In this document: positions 21,561-33,915 of the stretch, in pieces
Layout: each line of letters starts with the position of its first letter
How positions within the stretch are numbered: position 1 is the stretch's first letter
Assembly: GCA_026225945.1 (NCBI GenBank)
Contig: JAMJFZ010001133.1
Span: 3,368,501 to 3,432,500, forward strand
Origin: Cricetomys ansorgei
Lineage: Eukaryota; Chordata; Mammalia; Rodentia; Nesomyidae
DNA length: 64,000 bases
Reading direction: 5' to 3'
Position numbers and translations under genes: made by a program
The notes under the pieces: generated by a model
Told to the model about the DNA's origin: nothing
The model's input: the letters and a program-made list of their open reading frames with translations, nothing else
Databases searched by the model: none

Positions 21561-23397
21561 CCTCATGTGGAGGCTTTTGCTCTTCTATTTTGTACTGAGC
21601 TTTCACAGTGAATCACTGCCACCAGAATCTTTGTTTCAGGGTCTATTTTCAGGACGATGATGAATACTCAAAGTTAAGAATTCCTGTTGGTTTGTGTATT
21701 GGGAAGGGTCAATGGAGCACACAGGCCAGAAGACTCAGCATAGGCAAACAGCAACCTCCACTGAGTTAGTGCACATCCTTGCTGGGCTCATTGGCCTTCT
21801 GGCAGACAAACAGGAAGAGTAGAGAAACCTTGCTAATGAGATTCTCCCTGCTCACCTGAAATCCTCCCTTGGTAGCGTAGCCTACCAGCATGCCTCTGTG
21901 TACAGCATTTATAAACACAAGTGTGCGATGCTATGAAACTGTCAAAGGCAGCTGCTTCTTAGCACAGATATGAACCAAGGCTGTTGCACTCATGGTGCTA
22001 TGTGGTGAAGCATAGGAAATGAACATGCTACCTAGCTCAGGGTCAATATGCAAAACAGAAAGGGGAGAATGGAAGCTTGACAGGCTGTCAGATTATTAGC
22101 TTCCTCCCAGAGCCTGGAGGTGCAGCCTTCGTGCACATCCTTAGCCAGCTCTCTAACACACTCATATCCACAGTCCTCTTGCTCTAAACATCACTTGATT
22201 CCATCTCATCTTGTGCCATTCTCCCTGTTCTCTGTGTATGCTGATGCTCCAGTTGTTTCCACCATGACTGGGCTTCTGGTGACAGAGATCCACATACTTA
22301 AACCTAGGACATTTTTTTTTTTTTTTGATATGTGGGCCAGGTAGATCACAGGCTCTTCCAGGTAATAAAAGAGGAGGGGGGTTCAGGGACAGCATGTGTG
22401 AGTCCTTGAAAGTCCCACTTCAGAAGCCATTAGTTGGAGGGCTGTGACTGAGGAGGCCTTAGGGTTAATGGATGTGATATATGCTGCACACTTACTTCTT
22501 CTTTGCCTCCACTCCCTTTCGTCAGCCCTAAAGCTCCAATTTATACTTACACTTCCCTTTACAACATAATCCTCACCCCCTGAAATGCACACCTACATCC
22601 TGACTCCACATGGCAGCCACATTCACAATGCCTCTCATCAAAAGCCTTTTATGATCTTGAATTTTACACTTCTCAACAGTTTTTTTTTTTTTACCAGTAC
22701 TTTCAAAATATACATTCCTAATATCCCAACAAAGGGGAGGGTGCATTAAAAGAGAAACAGTATAAAATAATTCGGTGAAGAACTAATAAAAGATGCAATC
22801 AGTCAAGTGAGTGACAGAAGTAGTTTCTTTCAACATCAAATCTAATGGTTTCTTTTTGTAGTACAAAAGTGCTCCATTAACAGTGTGAGTCTTTTATTTA
22901 GGTAATTCACACGAGTGGTTGCCAGATGTAGTTTATTTTCAGAAGGGCACACTTACAGAAGCTGCACACTGCGCCAGAGACAGAGTTATCTCTATCTATC
23001 GCACTCTCTGATGACCTTTCAGAGTGAAAATAGCACTGAAATTCTGAGTCTGAAACCCTTGAAATCAGATCCAAGTAGCACTTCATGTTTGAAATGATGG
23101 TTGGATGTCAGTGTCGGGCGATAAAGAATGGTGGAGTGATTTCCTGCCTCTAGTCTGCCAAGGCCTAAGGCTTTCTTCATCCAACCGCAGGTACACGGCG
23201 TGGCTGGTTGGTCTATCAACCAGGACTGTTAGATTTCACATTGATTCTCATTCCCACCCTGCACACAGAACTCATCAGTTCAAAGCCCTCATCCTCATGC
23301 TTCCACAAGGTGATACAATTAGTTCACACTCATTCATAGAGTCTCTGTGTTTACAGAGTGATACATTTATACTCCAAGAGTCCATTCAATAATGGTG
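21561..23397. other. Unique DNA, nothing recognised
   Basis: No gene is recognised in this 1.8-kb stretch. Short T runs occur at 22313-22326 and 22681-22692. Confidence 0.45.
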
Positions 23398-23480
23398 GGC
23401 CAGGGAGTGTGGCTTAGTGGTGGAGTGCTTTCCCTGCATCCTGGAGGCTCTAGTTTCAATACTTCTCACTGGGGAAAAAG
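23398..23480 (+). repeat. ID-like SINE
   Basis: 'agggagtgtggcttagtggt' followed by 'ggagtgctttccctgcat' and 'tctagtttcaatacttctc' matches the A-box/B-box layout of ID elements, with an A-rich tail. The B box is degraded, so it is a SINE and not a functional tRNA gene. Confidence 0.8.
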
Positions 23481-24059
23481 AATTATATCACTTTGAAGAT
23501 GATGCTTTTAATTAAAAAAAAAAGCAGCTAAAATGATACCAAGTATTTCAGAAAATCAATGTGCTTGTTTTCAAAGAGACTTGGTTAAAAAACCAAATTT
23601 GTTATGCCTTAACATGTGCCATTGGGGCTGTTATGTGTCTCTCAGGACACGTTAGTCCTATTTTGGTGAAAGTATGACTACAGTGCTGAAATTATATTCG
23701 TTCCCCCAAAATATGTCTTGCAAACCTAGTTTTGTAAAATGAGTATATTGCTATTCTATACTACAAAGAAGACACCCCCCCAGAAAAAAGTTATTTAAAA
23801 ACAAAGTTAAAACTTCTTGGGAGACAGTTTTGAGCATGTATAAAGATTGTTCTCTTTTAATCTGCATGGTAATAGAGCTGATTACTCGATTGGCTAAAAT
23901 GGGGATGGCTCTGATTGGCATGAAGCTAACATGCTTCAGAAGATCTAGAGGATAGTAAGAACTTAGGATATTAAGAAGTGAAATGCAGTAGAGATTCCTG
24001 TCTTGGGGAGAGTCCATCTACTGTTGAAATGATAGGCAATGTCTTAAGTTACAGATGTG
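23481..24059. other. Unique AT-rich DNA
   Basis: No recognisable feature. Confidence 0.5.
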
Positions 24060-24300
24060 TGCATCTGTAAGTTAATCCATTTGTGTACATCTCTGTGGAG
24101 TATGGAAACTAGAAGTCAGCCACAAAGGTCATTCTTCAGACGTTTCCACCTTGTCAGGGTTAGACTGACTGGCCAGTGAGTCCCAGGGATCTACCTGTTT
24201 CTCCCTCCCTAGCACTGGAATTACAAGTGTTCCTCACCATGCCTTGCTTTTATTATGCAGGTTCTGGGAACTGACCTCAGGTCTTCTGCTTGCATAACAT
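24060..24300 (-). repeat. Composite tRNA-derived SINE, antisense
   Basis: 'gactggccagtgagtcccag', 'ggatctacctgtttctccct', 'cactggaattacaagtgt' and 'gttctgggaactgacctcag' show a B1-like middle with a tRNA-type head, read in antisense. This is the layout of old rodent B3/B4-type SINEs. Confidence 0.7.
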
Positions 24301-24489
24301 ACATTGATTGCATACCATAGCAAACCCTATGATTGCATTGCATACAATCTGAGTGGTTTTTCCAGCCCTAAAGGTGACTTCTTAAGAATGAATAGGAAGT
24401 GGTTTCTTAGATAATAACATAAGGAATACAAAACTTTATAGATATGAATTTCATCATAAGGCTAAGTCTTGTGGTATTTAAATTATATA

Positions 24490-24580
24490 TTCCTAGAAAA
24501 ATCTTTTCAGTCTCTGTGTCTTGGATTCCATATTTATAAAGTGGGGGGTACATCAGGCTCTCTCTATGACTTTTTGAAAG
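24490..24580 (+). repeat. MIR core fragment, sense
   Basis: 'tcagtctctgtgtcttggat' followed by 'tccatatttataaagtgggg' matches the central MIR core. Only a short part is recognisable. Confidence 0.45.
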
Positions 24581-25465
24581 TTGGAAATTATTGTAACATC
24601 CCATTAAAGGAGTCATCATGTTGCAGGCTATACGTGGATCAAGGCTTGATAAAACTCTTGAAACTACTCTAGGTTCCTTTTACACTCTATTTGGCTGACT
24701 TTCCTCTCCTATTTTCTTCTTTCATCCTATTAAATCTCTTGTGTTGGACAGGTCAGGCCATGGGTAGAATTTACTTAAGAGAGTTCTTGCAAGAGAATGC
24801 CTCCTGAAAGGATCAAGTACACTACTTTGCTAATACAACAAGGAGTAGGATAATCCAGACAAATGGAATCCTGGCTCAGAAGAACAGATATGGGAAGGCT
24901 TCTAAACCGAGTGATACTTTTGGATAGGGACAAAATATCACTGAATGAAGCCAAGGGGAAGAAATAATGTCAGAACCGAGTCATGTAGCTTGTCCACAAG
25001 AGCCTAAGGAGAGTACAGCTCACACCAAGCATTTGCCATCTGTATCGTATTTTGTCAAATGCCTTAGTAAAAGTTGAAGAATATGTTCTTAGTAACTTGA
25101 CAAAATGAAGAAACTGAGGACTAGAAAGTGTGTTTGTTACTCAGTTACACCAGTGGGCAGCTCTGATTCACAAAACAAAGCGGTAAGACACAGACACCGG
25201 GGAAGTATTTGTAGGGAGGGGAGTGTTGACAAGGGTGAGAGGGAGGGTAGAAAAACTAGAATGCATACAATTTTTAAGAAACAAATACTATTTTTAAGAA
25301 AGTAATGTATTTTATGGATTTCCAGGTCTTGAAAATATTGCTCTGGGCAGAAATGAGGTGAGTCCTACACGATGGTCTCTTGAATATGAGAAGTAGATAC
25401 CAAGAAAGTCAAAAGGAAGGTGACTTGAATTCTTGAACTAGATGAGAGATATTTCATTGTGTTTT
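24581..25465. other. Unique DNA, nothing recognised
   Basis: No gene or clear repeat. The motif 'tttttaagaaa' occurs twice near 25273 and 25291. Confidence 0.5.
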
Positions 25466-25512
25466 TCTGTTTATCATGTGTGTGTATGCGTGTGTGTGTT
25501 TGTGTGTGCCAG
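25466..25512 (+). repeat. Imperfect (TG)n repeat
   Basis: TG units broken by single changes, a smaller neighbour of the long tract at 25705. Confidence 0.85.
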
Positions 25513-25704
25513 AGGTTGATTACAAGTATTTTCCTCATCCATATTGTTTTCTTTCTGCTATGCTATGTGTCGTCTTTCTGTGGCAGGGCTAGAGCTTGCT
25601 TTATCTACTATTTGTATTAGAATAAAAGGCAACATGGAATAAATTATTGCATGAACAGATTTTTGTGGAGCAGGTAGAAATATGTAGCCTATAAAAATGG
25701 GGTA

Positions 25705-25914
25705 ACATGGCACATGTGTTTGTGTGTGTGTATGTGTGTGTGTGTATGGTTGTGTGTGTGTGTATGGGTATGCACACATGTTCATGTGTGTTCATGCCTG
25801 CGTGCTTGTGTGTACATGTTTATCCATGTGTATAGATGTCTGCTTGTGAATGTATGTGTGCATATTTGTATCTGTGTGTACTTGCTTGTGTGTGTACAGA
25901 TGTGTATGTATATA

Positions 25915-25947
<33 letters not shown>

Positions 25948-25975
25948 TTTGTACGTGTGCTTGCATTTTCCTGTG
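25705..25975 (+). repeat. Long degenerate (TG)n tract
   Basis: About 270 bp dominated by TG steps with regular C and A interruptions and a pure core of about 20 bp at 25916-25940. It reads open in several frames on both strands, which explains the Cys/Val- and His/Thr-rich frames here. They are not genes. Confidence 0.93.
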
Positions 25976-27364
25976 CTCATGTCAAAGTGTGTGGCTGACT
26001 CACTGGAGAAATGAGTTTTTGCCTTCACTAAATTTTTACTCGTTTGAAGAGTTATTTACTCTCTTACCTTATGCCACACTAAAAAGGGCTTCCCAGTAGT
26101 CACACAATAAGTATACAAACTGCATTGACCTTGAACTTCTCTCTACTCTCTATACACTTATTTAAAATTAATATACTTGAATAGAATAACCAACCTATCT
26201 GTGGCACCAGTGGCTTTGAGCTATGTATAATACATATTAATGAACCAGGAGAAAGTAGTTGTTCCCTGCCCCACTCACTTTGTTCCTGTCCTCCTGATGG
26301 TGTTCTCCCTGTCAAAACCTTCTCAGATAATGAAAGGCAACACAAGGCATTCGGTCATTTCTTCCTCCTCTCAATCCTCTGCCCTGTCATTGCTCAGCTA
26401 CAGAACCTTCCATTAGTGTTCCTTTTAATAAGCCAGTTTCTTTGGGGTGGAAGTGACAATGTTTAAATTAGTGAGGAGCCATGCCAGTTTTTCAAAGGGG
26501 GGCAACAACATGTTATCCTTTCACAATTAGTTTTAATTAGCAAAGTCATTGTTAATTTTAAGAGAATACAGCAGGGCACTTGCTCTTTCTCAATTTTGGT
26601 AATGTCTGGTTGATGATAGAACAGTATGTTTTATCAGGATGATCCTAGATAAGGTCAAAAACGTCAACAAGGAAGGAAGCCAGTTCAATCCCTCCTGTCC
26701 TTAGTGTGGATCTCTTCTCATTAGAGCTCAGACCGTATGTGTCCCTTTTGTGTGACTCTATGGCTGCACAGCAAGAAGACTTCATGGAGTTATTTCTGAT
26801 CTGTCCCCCCTCTAATTATGGAAGAAGAAATAAAGTGTGATGCTAAGTTTGGGCACAAGTTACAGAGGGAAGACTCAGAAGGCTTGTTTAATGAAGAAAA
26901 TCTGTCCATTAACGAGAGACTCAATAAGAGGATATTCAAACCCAGGCTGTCTGTTGGTGTGATCAAAGTTCTTTCTGTAAACTGGATAGTAGATAGCAGG
27001 AGTGTTGAGACTGGCTTTTTATCTCTGTAGTCTGTGCAGTGGTTTGGTGTCCACCGGCTTCAGATCAGCCAGGTGGTTGTACCAACCAAGCTATCTCCAG
27101 CAAACTTTCTAAATCTCTGTCTACACAGTCTTACATCACACACACAGGCTTTTGAGTTAGATGATCAGATTGAGCTACAGTGCTGGGCTGTACCCCTTTC
27201 TAATGCTCAATACAACCAATTATGGTAGGCTAGAAGCACTAACAATAGAGTCAACACCTAGAAGTTCAAAGCAAGCTTCTTGCTTTCCCATACAGCAAGT
27301 GCATAGTGTTTCCAAACAGCACAACCCACTCAGAACCACATCACAACATTAATCACACTGTGTA
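25976..27364. other. Unique DNA, one homeobox-motif-rich part
   Basis: No gene or repeat recognised. At 26520-26560 several TAATTA/ATTAG-type motifs cluster in otherwise unique DNA, which may suit an enhancer. This is inference only. Confidence 0.4.
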
Positions 27365-27720
27365 AGTAACTGTACAGCATGAACTATACATGACTGCTGA
27401 GTGCTTGGACTCAAATGGGACCAGTATATCACCACCTCTGGGGCCCATGGAATATTATGGAAGAGGGATTGGAAGGATAAAGGCAAATGGAAGGATGGGG
27501 AGGATCATGGTACTGTGCTGTCTTCTGATACAAGGCAGACATTTCAATCTTGAACACATAGCAGCTGTGACTGCCTGTGTGGGGCTTGACAGAAAAGAAA
27601 AGGGGGTCAAAAATAGATGAGGGACTACTTGGGAGAAGTGGGTTGGTAGAAGGTGGGTGTGAGAGACAGTAGCAAAGGGTGAAGAGTAGACATAGATTTA
27701 TACTAGATGTAGCTGTTGAT
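27365..27720 (+). repeat. Rodent L1 (Lx-like) 3' UTR, sense
   Basis: 'ctctggggcccatggaatat', 'gaagagggattggaagga', 'gtactgtgctgtcttctga' and 'cacatagcagctgtgactgc' follow the order of a rodent L1 3' UTR. It is 5'-truncated with no coding part, and lies just before the RMER1-like repeat. Confidence 0.75.
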
Positions 27721-27744
27721 TCAGGGCAAAGGCTCTTTGTTCTT

Positions 27745-28500
27745 TGCCTAATTAAATCAGTGGTTCTTGGCCTGAAGCCCTGGAGTATTGGAGCCCTAGT
27801 GTGTTTCAGCCCTTTTACAATCTTCTCTTAATTATTGAATTGGAAGGCTTCAGCCTTCATACAATCTAGAATAAATTTAAAATTTAAACTGTTAACCCTG
27901 ACCTAGAAGGCTTCAGCCTTAGTCTCTGAGACTTACTACTGACTGAGGCACTATGACTAGCTTTTCTGAACCCTGACTCATACGGTTCAACTCACTCTTG
28001 CTCTGGCGCAAACTCTTCTCCAAGCTGCTTGGCCTCAAACTAACTCACTCTTCCGATCTGATACTGACTTCTGCTGAGTTGCCTTGGTGTCTCTGTGTCT
28101 TTTCCTGAGTGCTCACTCACTGATCCATCCTGACTCTGCTGTAACTGATTCTTTTTAACTGACTGACTGCTTTCTGACTCTGTTCTAAACTGAGAGCCTG
28201 CCTTGTGAGAGCAGGGCATATCCTCACTCTGACTCACTCTGCTAACTCTTCCTCTGATTAGTTGTTTTGTCTCCTATTCACTCTGACTCATCTTAGAAGT
28301 CACTTCTTGTGTGACACTGACTCCTTCTGAGCCCTGCCTTCTTTGTCTGCTTCCATATTCTGTTTCTGTTTTAGGGATTAAAGGCATGGACCGCCACTGC
28401 CTTCTGAATACTCAGATTAAAGGTGTGTCTACATTTCATCTAGCCTACACAGGTCTCTGAATGTAGACTCTTGGAATATAGACCCTTCCTTGCTTTCAAA
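27745..28500 (+). repeat. RMER1-like rodent repeat
   Basis: Rich in 'ctgactc'/'actcactctg' motifs over about 500 bp. It then ends in a B1-like 'agggattaaaggcatggacc' and 'cagattaaaggtgtgtctac'. This layout recalls the rodent RMER1 group. The motif 'gaaggcttcagcctt' occurs twice (27843 and 27906), each copy itself partly palindromic. The name is from memory and tentative. Confidence 0.5.
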
Positions 28501-31003
28501 CAGGCCTCTTTCTCTACAGTGAAGTTATTTGCTATATTGTATGCTAAACAAAATTAAAGCTAAGATTTGGCTTGTAGTCCATCATTATGGGCAACTGTAG
28601 TGGTGTCTAGTTCCAAGAAGAACTTCAGAAGTGCAAAGGACTAACTATCACATAATCCTGGGAGAACCAGGGGAGTGAGTGTGACCTTAAACTACAGAAT
28701 GGCTATGACATGAGGATGCATTTTTTAAAATGGTTTTCAATGACTCCTTTCTTGCTGGGAGGATAATTGCTGTCACTGAAGTGAGTTTTGAAAATGAGCA
28801 AAATAGCATGTGCATATTAAGATCTAGATGGAAGAATGATGTCCTTTACCTCTGTGTCATGGAGATGTCCAGATATGAAGAAATTTCGTCCATGGGATTA
28901 TTTCCTAATGAGAATCCACTGGCTAGGTTCCGCTGCAGCTCTTCATGGCTGTGTGCATTTAGGGGGAATGAGTACACACAGGGAAGGTAACTAGGACATG
29001 TTAGAAAAGAATGCCAACACAAAAGGTCAAATCATTTCAGGTGATCTCACTCTTGACAGAGGACCCTAACTATCTCAGGCTCCATTGAAGCATGGTTTGT
29101 GTTTATTTGGAGCTTGTTGTTATTTTGCTTTTCAGAGTTAAATGGTTGAATTATCAAATGCATATTTGCAAGTAATGTTGGAAACTTTTATCCGCTTATC
29201 ACTGCCAATAATTTTTCCATGGTAAGCTTGGAATTACCATAGTAATTCTTCCATGGTAAGGTGTTTGAGAGTATAACCTTAAGAAAGGCTAATGTGTTTT
29301 CACTGAACCCAACTAGAGCTCTATAAGGAAAAGGTCGTGGAATGCAGAAAGCAAACCTCTTTCTACTGACATGGGTATTCACAAACAGAACCCTTAGAGC
29401 CACACAACTCTTAAAAAACTGATGTAATCTTCGAAATGGGTAAAAATGTATCCTATAAGCAAATCAGTGTGTAAAGGTTTAAAACATGTTTTAAAACATA
29501 AACATGATATAATCCATGGTATTAAGAAATTGCATACTTGATAAGAGTAAGGTAAGCAAGCTAACGGTAATACACAAGAGGGATATAATATGGTAGGCCA
29601 TTAGACTTCACATTGAACAGCATCAATAAAAATATCTTATCCAGTTGAATTAAACATTAAATTGAAAGGACAAAGGCTCTGTTTTAAGTTCTTTATAACA
29701 GGGTGTAGTCAACACATATAATTAATTCATTTTGTAAGTTTTTCAAATCACAGAAGATATTTCCATTGGGATATTTGCTGGCAACTGTTAGAAGAAATCA
29801 CTGAAAAACAAGCTACCTATGTGGGTAGCTGGACTTCACCCAGTGAAGAATGTCTTTGACCATGCTTTTCCAGTATTCAATGGATTGTTAATAACTTTCT
29901 TATGAAGAGGATAGTGCATTGAATTTCAGGCCCCAATACAGAATCCAAGTATGGTTCCTAAATTCTTTGACACACAAGTAGGTGCATGACTGAATGGAGA
30001 TAGAAGAAACACTGAGAGTTCTGTGAAGCAATTTTCTCCAACATTAGCCCAATACCACATATAGGTTCCAGCAGATAGACATCCTAAAACCGTCTGGTGC
30101 TTGGAACCGTGAGTACTTGAGCCATGGCTTCTCCCTGTGTGATTTCTATCATCATATCCTCAGATGCATCCTTAAAGTTTTACTACAGATGTGTGTCTCA
30201 GGAGACACTGGGGACACGTGTGAAAAAACCTTTGTTGCTTTCACACTTTGACTGCAAATAATATACATTATTTGAGTGCAAGGGTGGGCTTTATAGTGAA
30301 TGTTCGTGAGATATTCAGGTTGACACAATATATGAAAGGGACACTTTGTTCCAGGTTTCTAGTGTGAGGAATGATTTGCACTTTGTTCCAGCTTTCTCCT
30401 TACCATTTTATTTACCAATTGTTACTCATTAAATTGAATTAATATTTTGTTACTGTGCAGCCAGTCAGCAAATGCTATGTCTTGCAAGGAATTGCAACAT
30501 TGTATCAGACAAGCATGGGAATGAATGAAGTCTATTTTCTTCACACACTGTATCCTTCCCAGCTCCTGAGAGATGGAAACTGCACAATAGTTTGGTGTGG
30601 CCTTGAGTTAAAATTATAGACTTGAAACCTCAAAACATTAAAATACATGTGAAACTGAATCAGGCTATGCTTACAGCGGGGTAATAAATCACATTTCTCA
30701 CTTGCTACTCTGATTTTAAGAACCAGCAACAAGAAACTAGAGGCATAAAAGATTGGGCTCAGAAGAATTTTAAGGAATAGTCTAGTTCCCCTTTGTGCCA
30801 TTGGCACATTGTTGGTTAAACTCTTCCTTAGTGAAGAGAATCTCTTCTGTCTGGACATATCTGCTGGGAAGGACATTCTAGCTTACCCTGTAATACCATT
30901 ATGATCCATTGACAACTGCTTTTCTTTAAGAATAGTTTTCTTTCAGTTATTTGTTTTTGATGATGTCCATTTTAGTAATAATAAATTCCAGTGCACAGCT
31001 AGG
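28501..31003. other. Unique DNA, nothing recognised
   Basis: No gene or known repeat recognised in 2.5 kb. 'ttccatggtaag' is duplicated at about 29214 and 29250, and 'cactttgttccag' near 30342 and 30378. A 111-codon minus frame (30541-30876) has no motif. Confidence 0.5.
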
Positions 31004-31420
31004 TTTTTTTTTTTTTTTTTTTTTTTTTAGATTTTAATAGAATACATTAGATGGAGGGAACTATATATTCAACGGTAAAGAATTTTTTTCTTCTAGACCA
31101 AGGTTGGTTCTAATAAGAAAATAGCACATCACCGATACCTTTGCATTGAATCTCATTTCCTATTGAATATTCTTGCATATCAGTGCTACACCAAAGACTT
31201 TCATTATCTCTCTGATTTTCTGTATGCCAATATTTTCCCACATGTGATTTCTTTCTGTATATACCAAACAGATTTAAATGCATATCTTTTGCAAAGTCTG
31301 CAGATCTTCCTTTAATGAAGGTGCCCTTCAGTGCAAAGGGCCTATTTGAGGGGTGGTTCAAAGATGGTTTACTCTCATTAATGCTGTTAAAATTTTATTT
31401 CTGATCAGAGTTGGTGAAGT
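31004..31420 (-). pseudogene. Possible A-tailed retrocopy, source unknown
   Basis: Read on the minus strand, a frame is open from about 31418 to a stop at 31110 (about 100 codons, first ATG at 31361). About 80 nt of A/T-rich sequence follow, then an ATTAAA hexamer just upstream of a run of 25 A (the T run at 31004-31028). An open frame, short 3' UTR, signal and A tail are what a processed retrocopy leaves. The translated part has a normal protein-like mix, rich in K, S, N and G, but matches no family I know. I see no target-site duplication. It could be chance next to a T run. Confidence 0.3.
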
Positions 31421-33768
31421 AATATAGATCAAACAGAAACCAATTCTAGCCCTTTTGAGACCATTCAATGTTCTTTACTCTCTTGGTTCTCCTGATAGCT
31501 CACTGTTCCCATTTTCGGCACAGTGGGAATAAGTCTTATGCAGAGAAAGGTTTGGTGACCCTGGGAATGCTAACTTGAGTTAGGCAGAAAAAAGAACTGT
31601 TATTTAGTGGTTGTATAATTTAAGCCATTTAACCACATAAGCATGGTAAATACGTTGTAACTGCAAGCAAATAAGTCACCCTTGTCAAAAATGCTTTTTT
31701 TTAAAGTTGTGAAATTAGCTATCAATTCATATGAAATCTTAGATCAAAAATGGAGGGTTCCCAGATGCACTACTGCATAAGAATGGAAGTAATTGTTTGT
31801 GGTTTTCATGAGAAGATTGCCAGTTTGCAGCATTTAAATTACATACAAACTGGTTTTCACGTCTCTAATTGCGGCTCTGTTGTTTTCAGGGAGGGTTGAA
31901 TTGACATTGACAAACACAGACTTAGAAGGAATACAAAGACATGAAAACAGCACCACATTTGCCCCCAAAATGATTCAGTGAATAGTGCTGCAGTGTTTTA
32001 TTTATTCCTTGGTATGCCAAATTTCCTCTTTCCTCTAAGGAGCAATGCTGACTTCAGTAAGTTAATGAGAAATAGTTACTTCAGGGAGTTTGGGTAAATA
32101 CAACACATGGCTTTTGTGAATTATTGTATGCCTGCTTATTTATTTATTTTTAGGAATACTTGAATTTAATATAATCTCTTGTCTGTTTATTTTCTTTGAA
32201 ATAAGAATATGCATTTACCTTCAGTGCTTAATTGACCAGATCAGCACTCATACAGATCTCTGTATGATGACATTTTGGGACTGGAGAAGATAAATACAAA
32301 GTCCTATAATAATATTCTATGCGTTACTTTTTGCTTTAATCCCTGACTTTTCTGTGAAATAAGGCCGCTAACCTCTTAGGCCAGAAGAATGAAAAACTGG
32401 CTTTTAGAGAAACAAAACAACAAAACAAAGAGGCAATTCCGATGTTGAGTTTGTAGCGCCAACTGAATGTGGCCTGTTAATTCTGGTGTACAAACAACTG
32501 CCTCAAAAGATCACCAAATCCCTCCTATTCAGTATTTGTTTCCTTTGGAAAAAAATACTTTCAATCCTTAAAGGGTCATGCTGAGTTAAAATGTAGTTGT
32601 GAAGATAAACAATGGCTTAGCAAGAGGGAATTCAAGTATGGAAAAGGCCATATTAAAAGCAGAAAACAAATGAGAAAAATTAAGAAAATCCTTCTGCATT
32701 TGGGCAAGTTTACAAAGGAAACTGCCTACATTTTGCTTGGCTTAGCATTTTGAAAGCTCCCACAGTGAGAACAATTAAGAGAAGCCATTTATGTGTATAC
32801 TTCTAGAAGAGCTGGGACCCATGTATACTTGCAGAGGACTGGCCAAGAGGAAGAATTCTTTTCTCGCAGAAACAAGGAGTTCTTTGCTGTATAATGTGCA
32901 AAGGCTCTAAAGGACGTGGGGATATGGGACACAGTAAGGTAACACGGTGCTCTCTAAAGTCTGTCACCTACTCACTGGTTTCTGTTGCTTCGTGTCTTAC
33001 CTACAGTGTGGCTGAGAGAGAGGACTGAAAAGTCGAAATTGTAAGATGGTGACCTTCGGCTCAGAAAAAGTGGAACCACTCTTCTGGTTGGAACAGTTTA
33101 AAGTTGACTGAGATGTTGAGTGAGTATGCATATAACAGGTAAAAAACAGGTTAGATGGTCAACTGCCAGGAGGCTTTAGAAGAACATGAGAGGGAGAGGT
33201 AGACCAGATAACCTATGAAATCCCTTTCTTGTGCAATGCATCTTTACTTAGTTTTATCCTAAAATGTATCCTCAGCTATGCTGCCTTGGCTTTGGGTCAG
33301 TTGTCTTTTCTTGTTCTCCTGGAGCTGTGGCTTGCTGCTGTGTGGTGGTAGAGGCTTGTAACATCCTCTTCATCATCACCGATTCTCCTTTTTCATGGAT
33401 GATGCTACTAGAGTAGCTACTGAAGATGTACACAGTGCATTTGAAGTCAGTCATACCAATGTCCCTGCAAACCAAGACTTTTCTTTCCTTTTAATAAATA
33501 CCCTAACTTCCCTGCCCATCTACCATATGACTTAGTGCAAATAAGAAGGAATTGAAAATGATCAAACTGTATTTTAGCAGAGATTCCACTAAGTCCTTAC
33601 CATGACCTCGTTAGGTCATCTAAGAGCTCCCTCTCTGCTCCTCTAGCAGTGAGGTATTTGAGTTAGTCTGAATCTCAAAACAGTGATTATGCTACTAACC
33701 CTTGGCTTACAGCCAGACAATCTCCACTTATCTCCCAGTGGACTTTAAGCAGTGATGTCGTTCCTTTA
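31421..33768. other. Unique DNA, possible conserved elements
   Basis: No repeat is recognised in more than 2 kb, which is unusual for a rodent genome. Sub-stretches at about 31620-32130 and 32340-32560 look like candidate conserved non-coding elements (unique, AT-rich, many homeodomain-type motifs). This needs alignment to other mammals. Confidence 0.35.
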
Positions 33769-33915
33769 TATTTTTTTTCGAGACACAGTTTCTCTGTAAC
33801 TCTGGCTGTCCTGGAACTCACTCTGTAGACCAGGCTGGCCTCAAACTCACAGAGATTCACCTGCCTCTGCCTCCAGAGTGCTGGGATTAAAGACATGAGA
33901 CACCATTGACTGGCA
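33769..33915 (-). repeat. B1 SINE, antisense
   Basis: A near-full-length B1: 'ttttttttcgagacacagtt', 'ctggctgtcctggaactcac', 'tgtagaccaggctggcctca' and 'gagtgctgggattaaagaca'. It carries the 'cacagagattcacctgcc' variant, which is common in rats, hamsters and older mouse copies. It is the best-preserved SINE in the window. Confidence 0.96.

Noticed and set aside
23398..23480. tRNA gene
   Set aside because: A- and B-box-like motifs belong to an ID SINE. The B box and cloverleaf are degraded and an A-rich tail follows. The same applies to 61274-61354.
25714..26099. Cys/Val-rich and His/Thr-rich frames on both strands
   Set aside because: They are translations of the degenerate TG repeat.
28040..28237. 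65-codon minus frame rich in S and Q
   Set aside because: It lies inside the RMER1-like repeat and reflects its 'ctgactc' motifs.
33272..33475. 67-codon minus frame with a Thr/Gln-rich end
   Set aside because: Short, no known motif, and no splice or poly(A) context.
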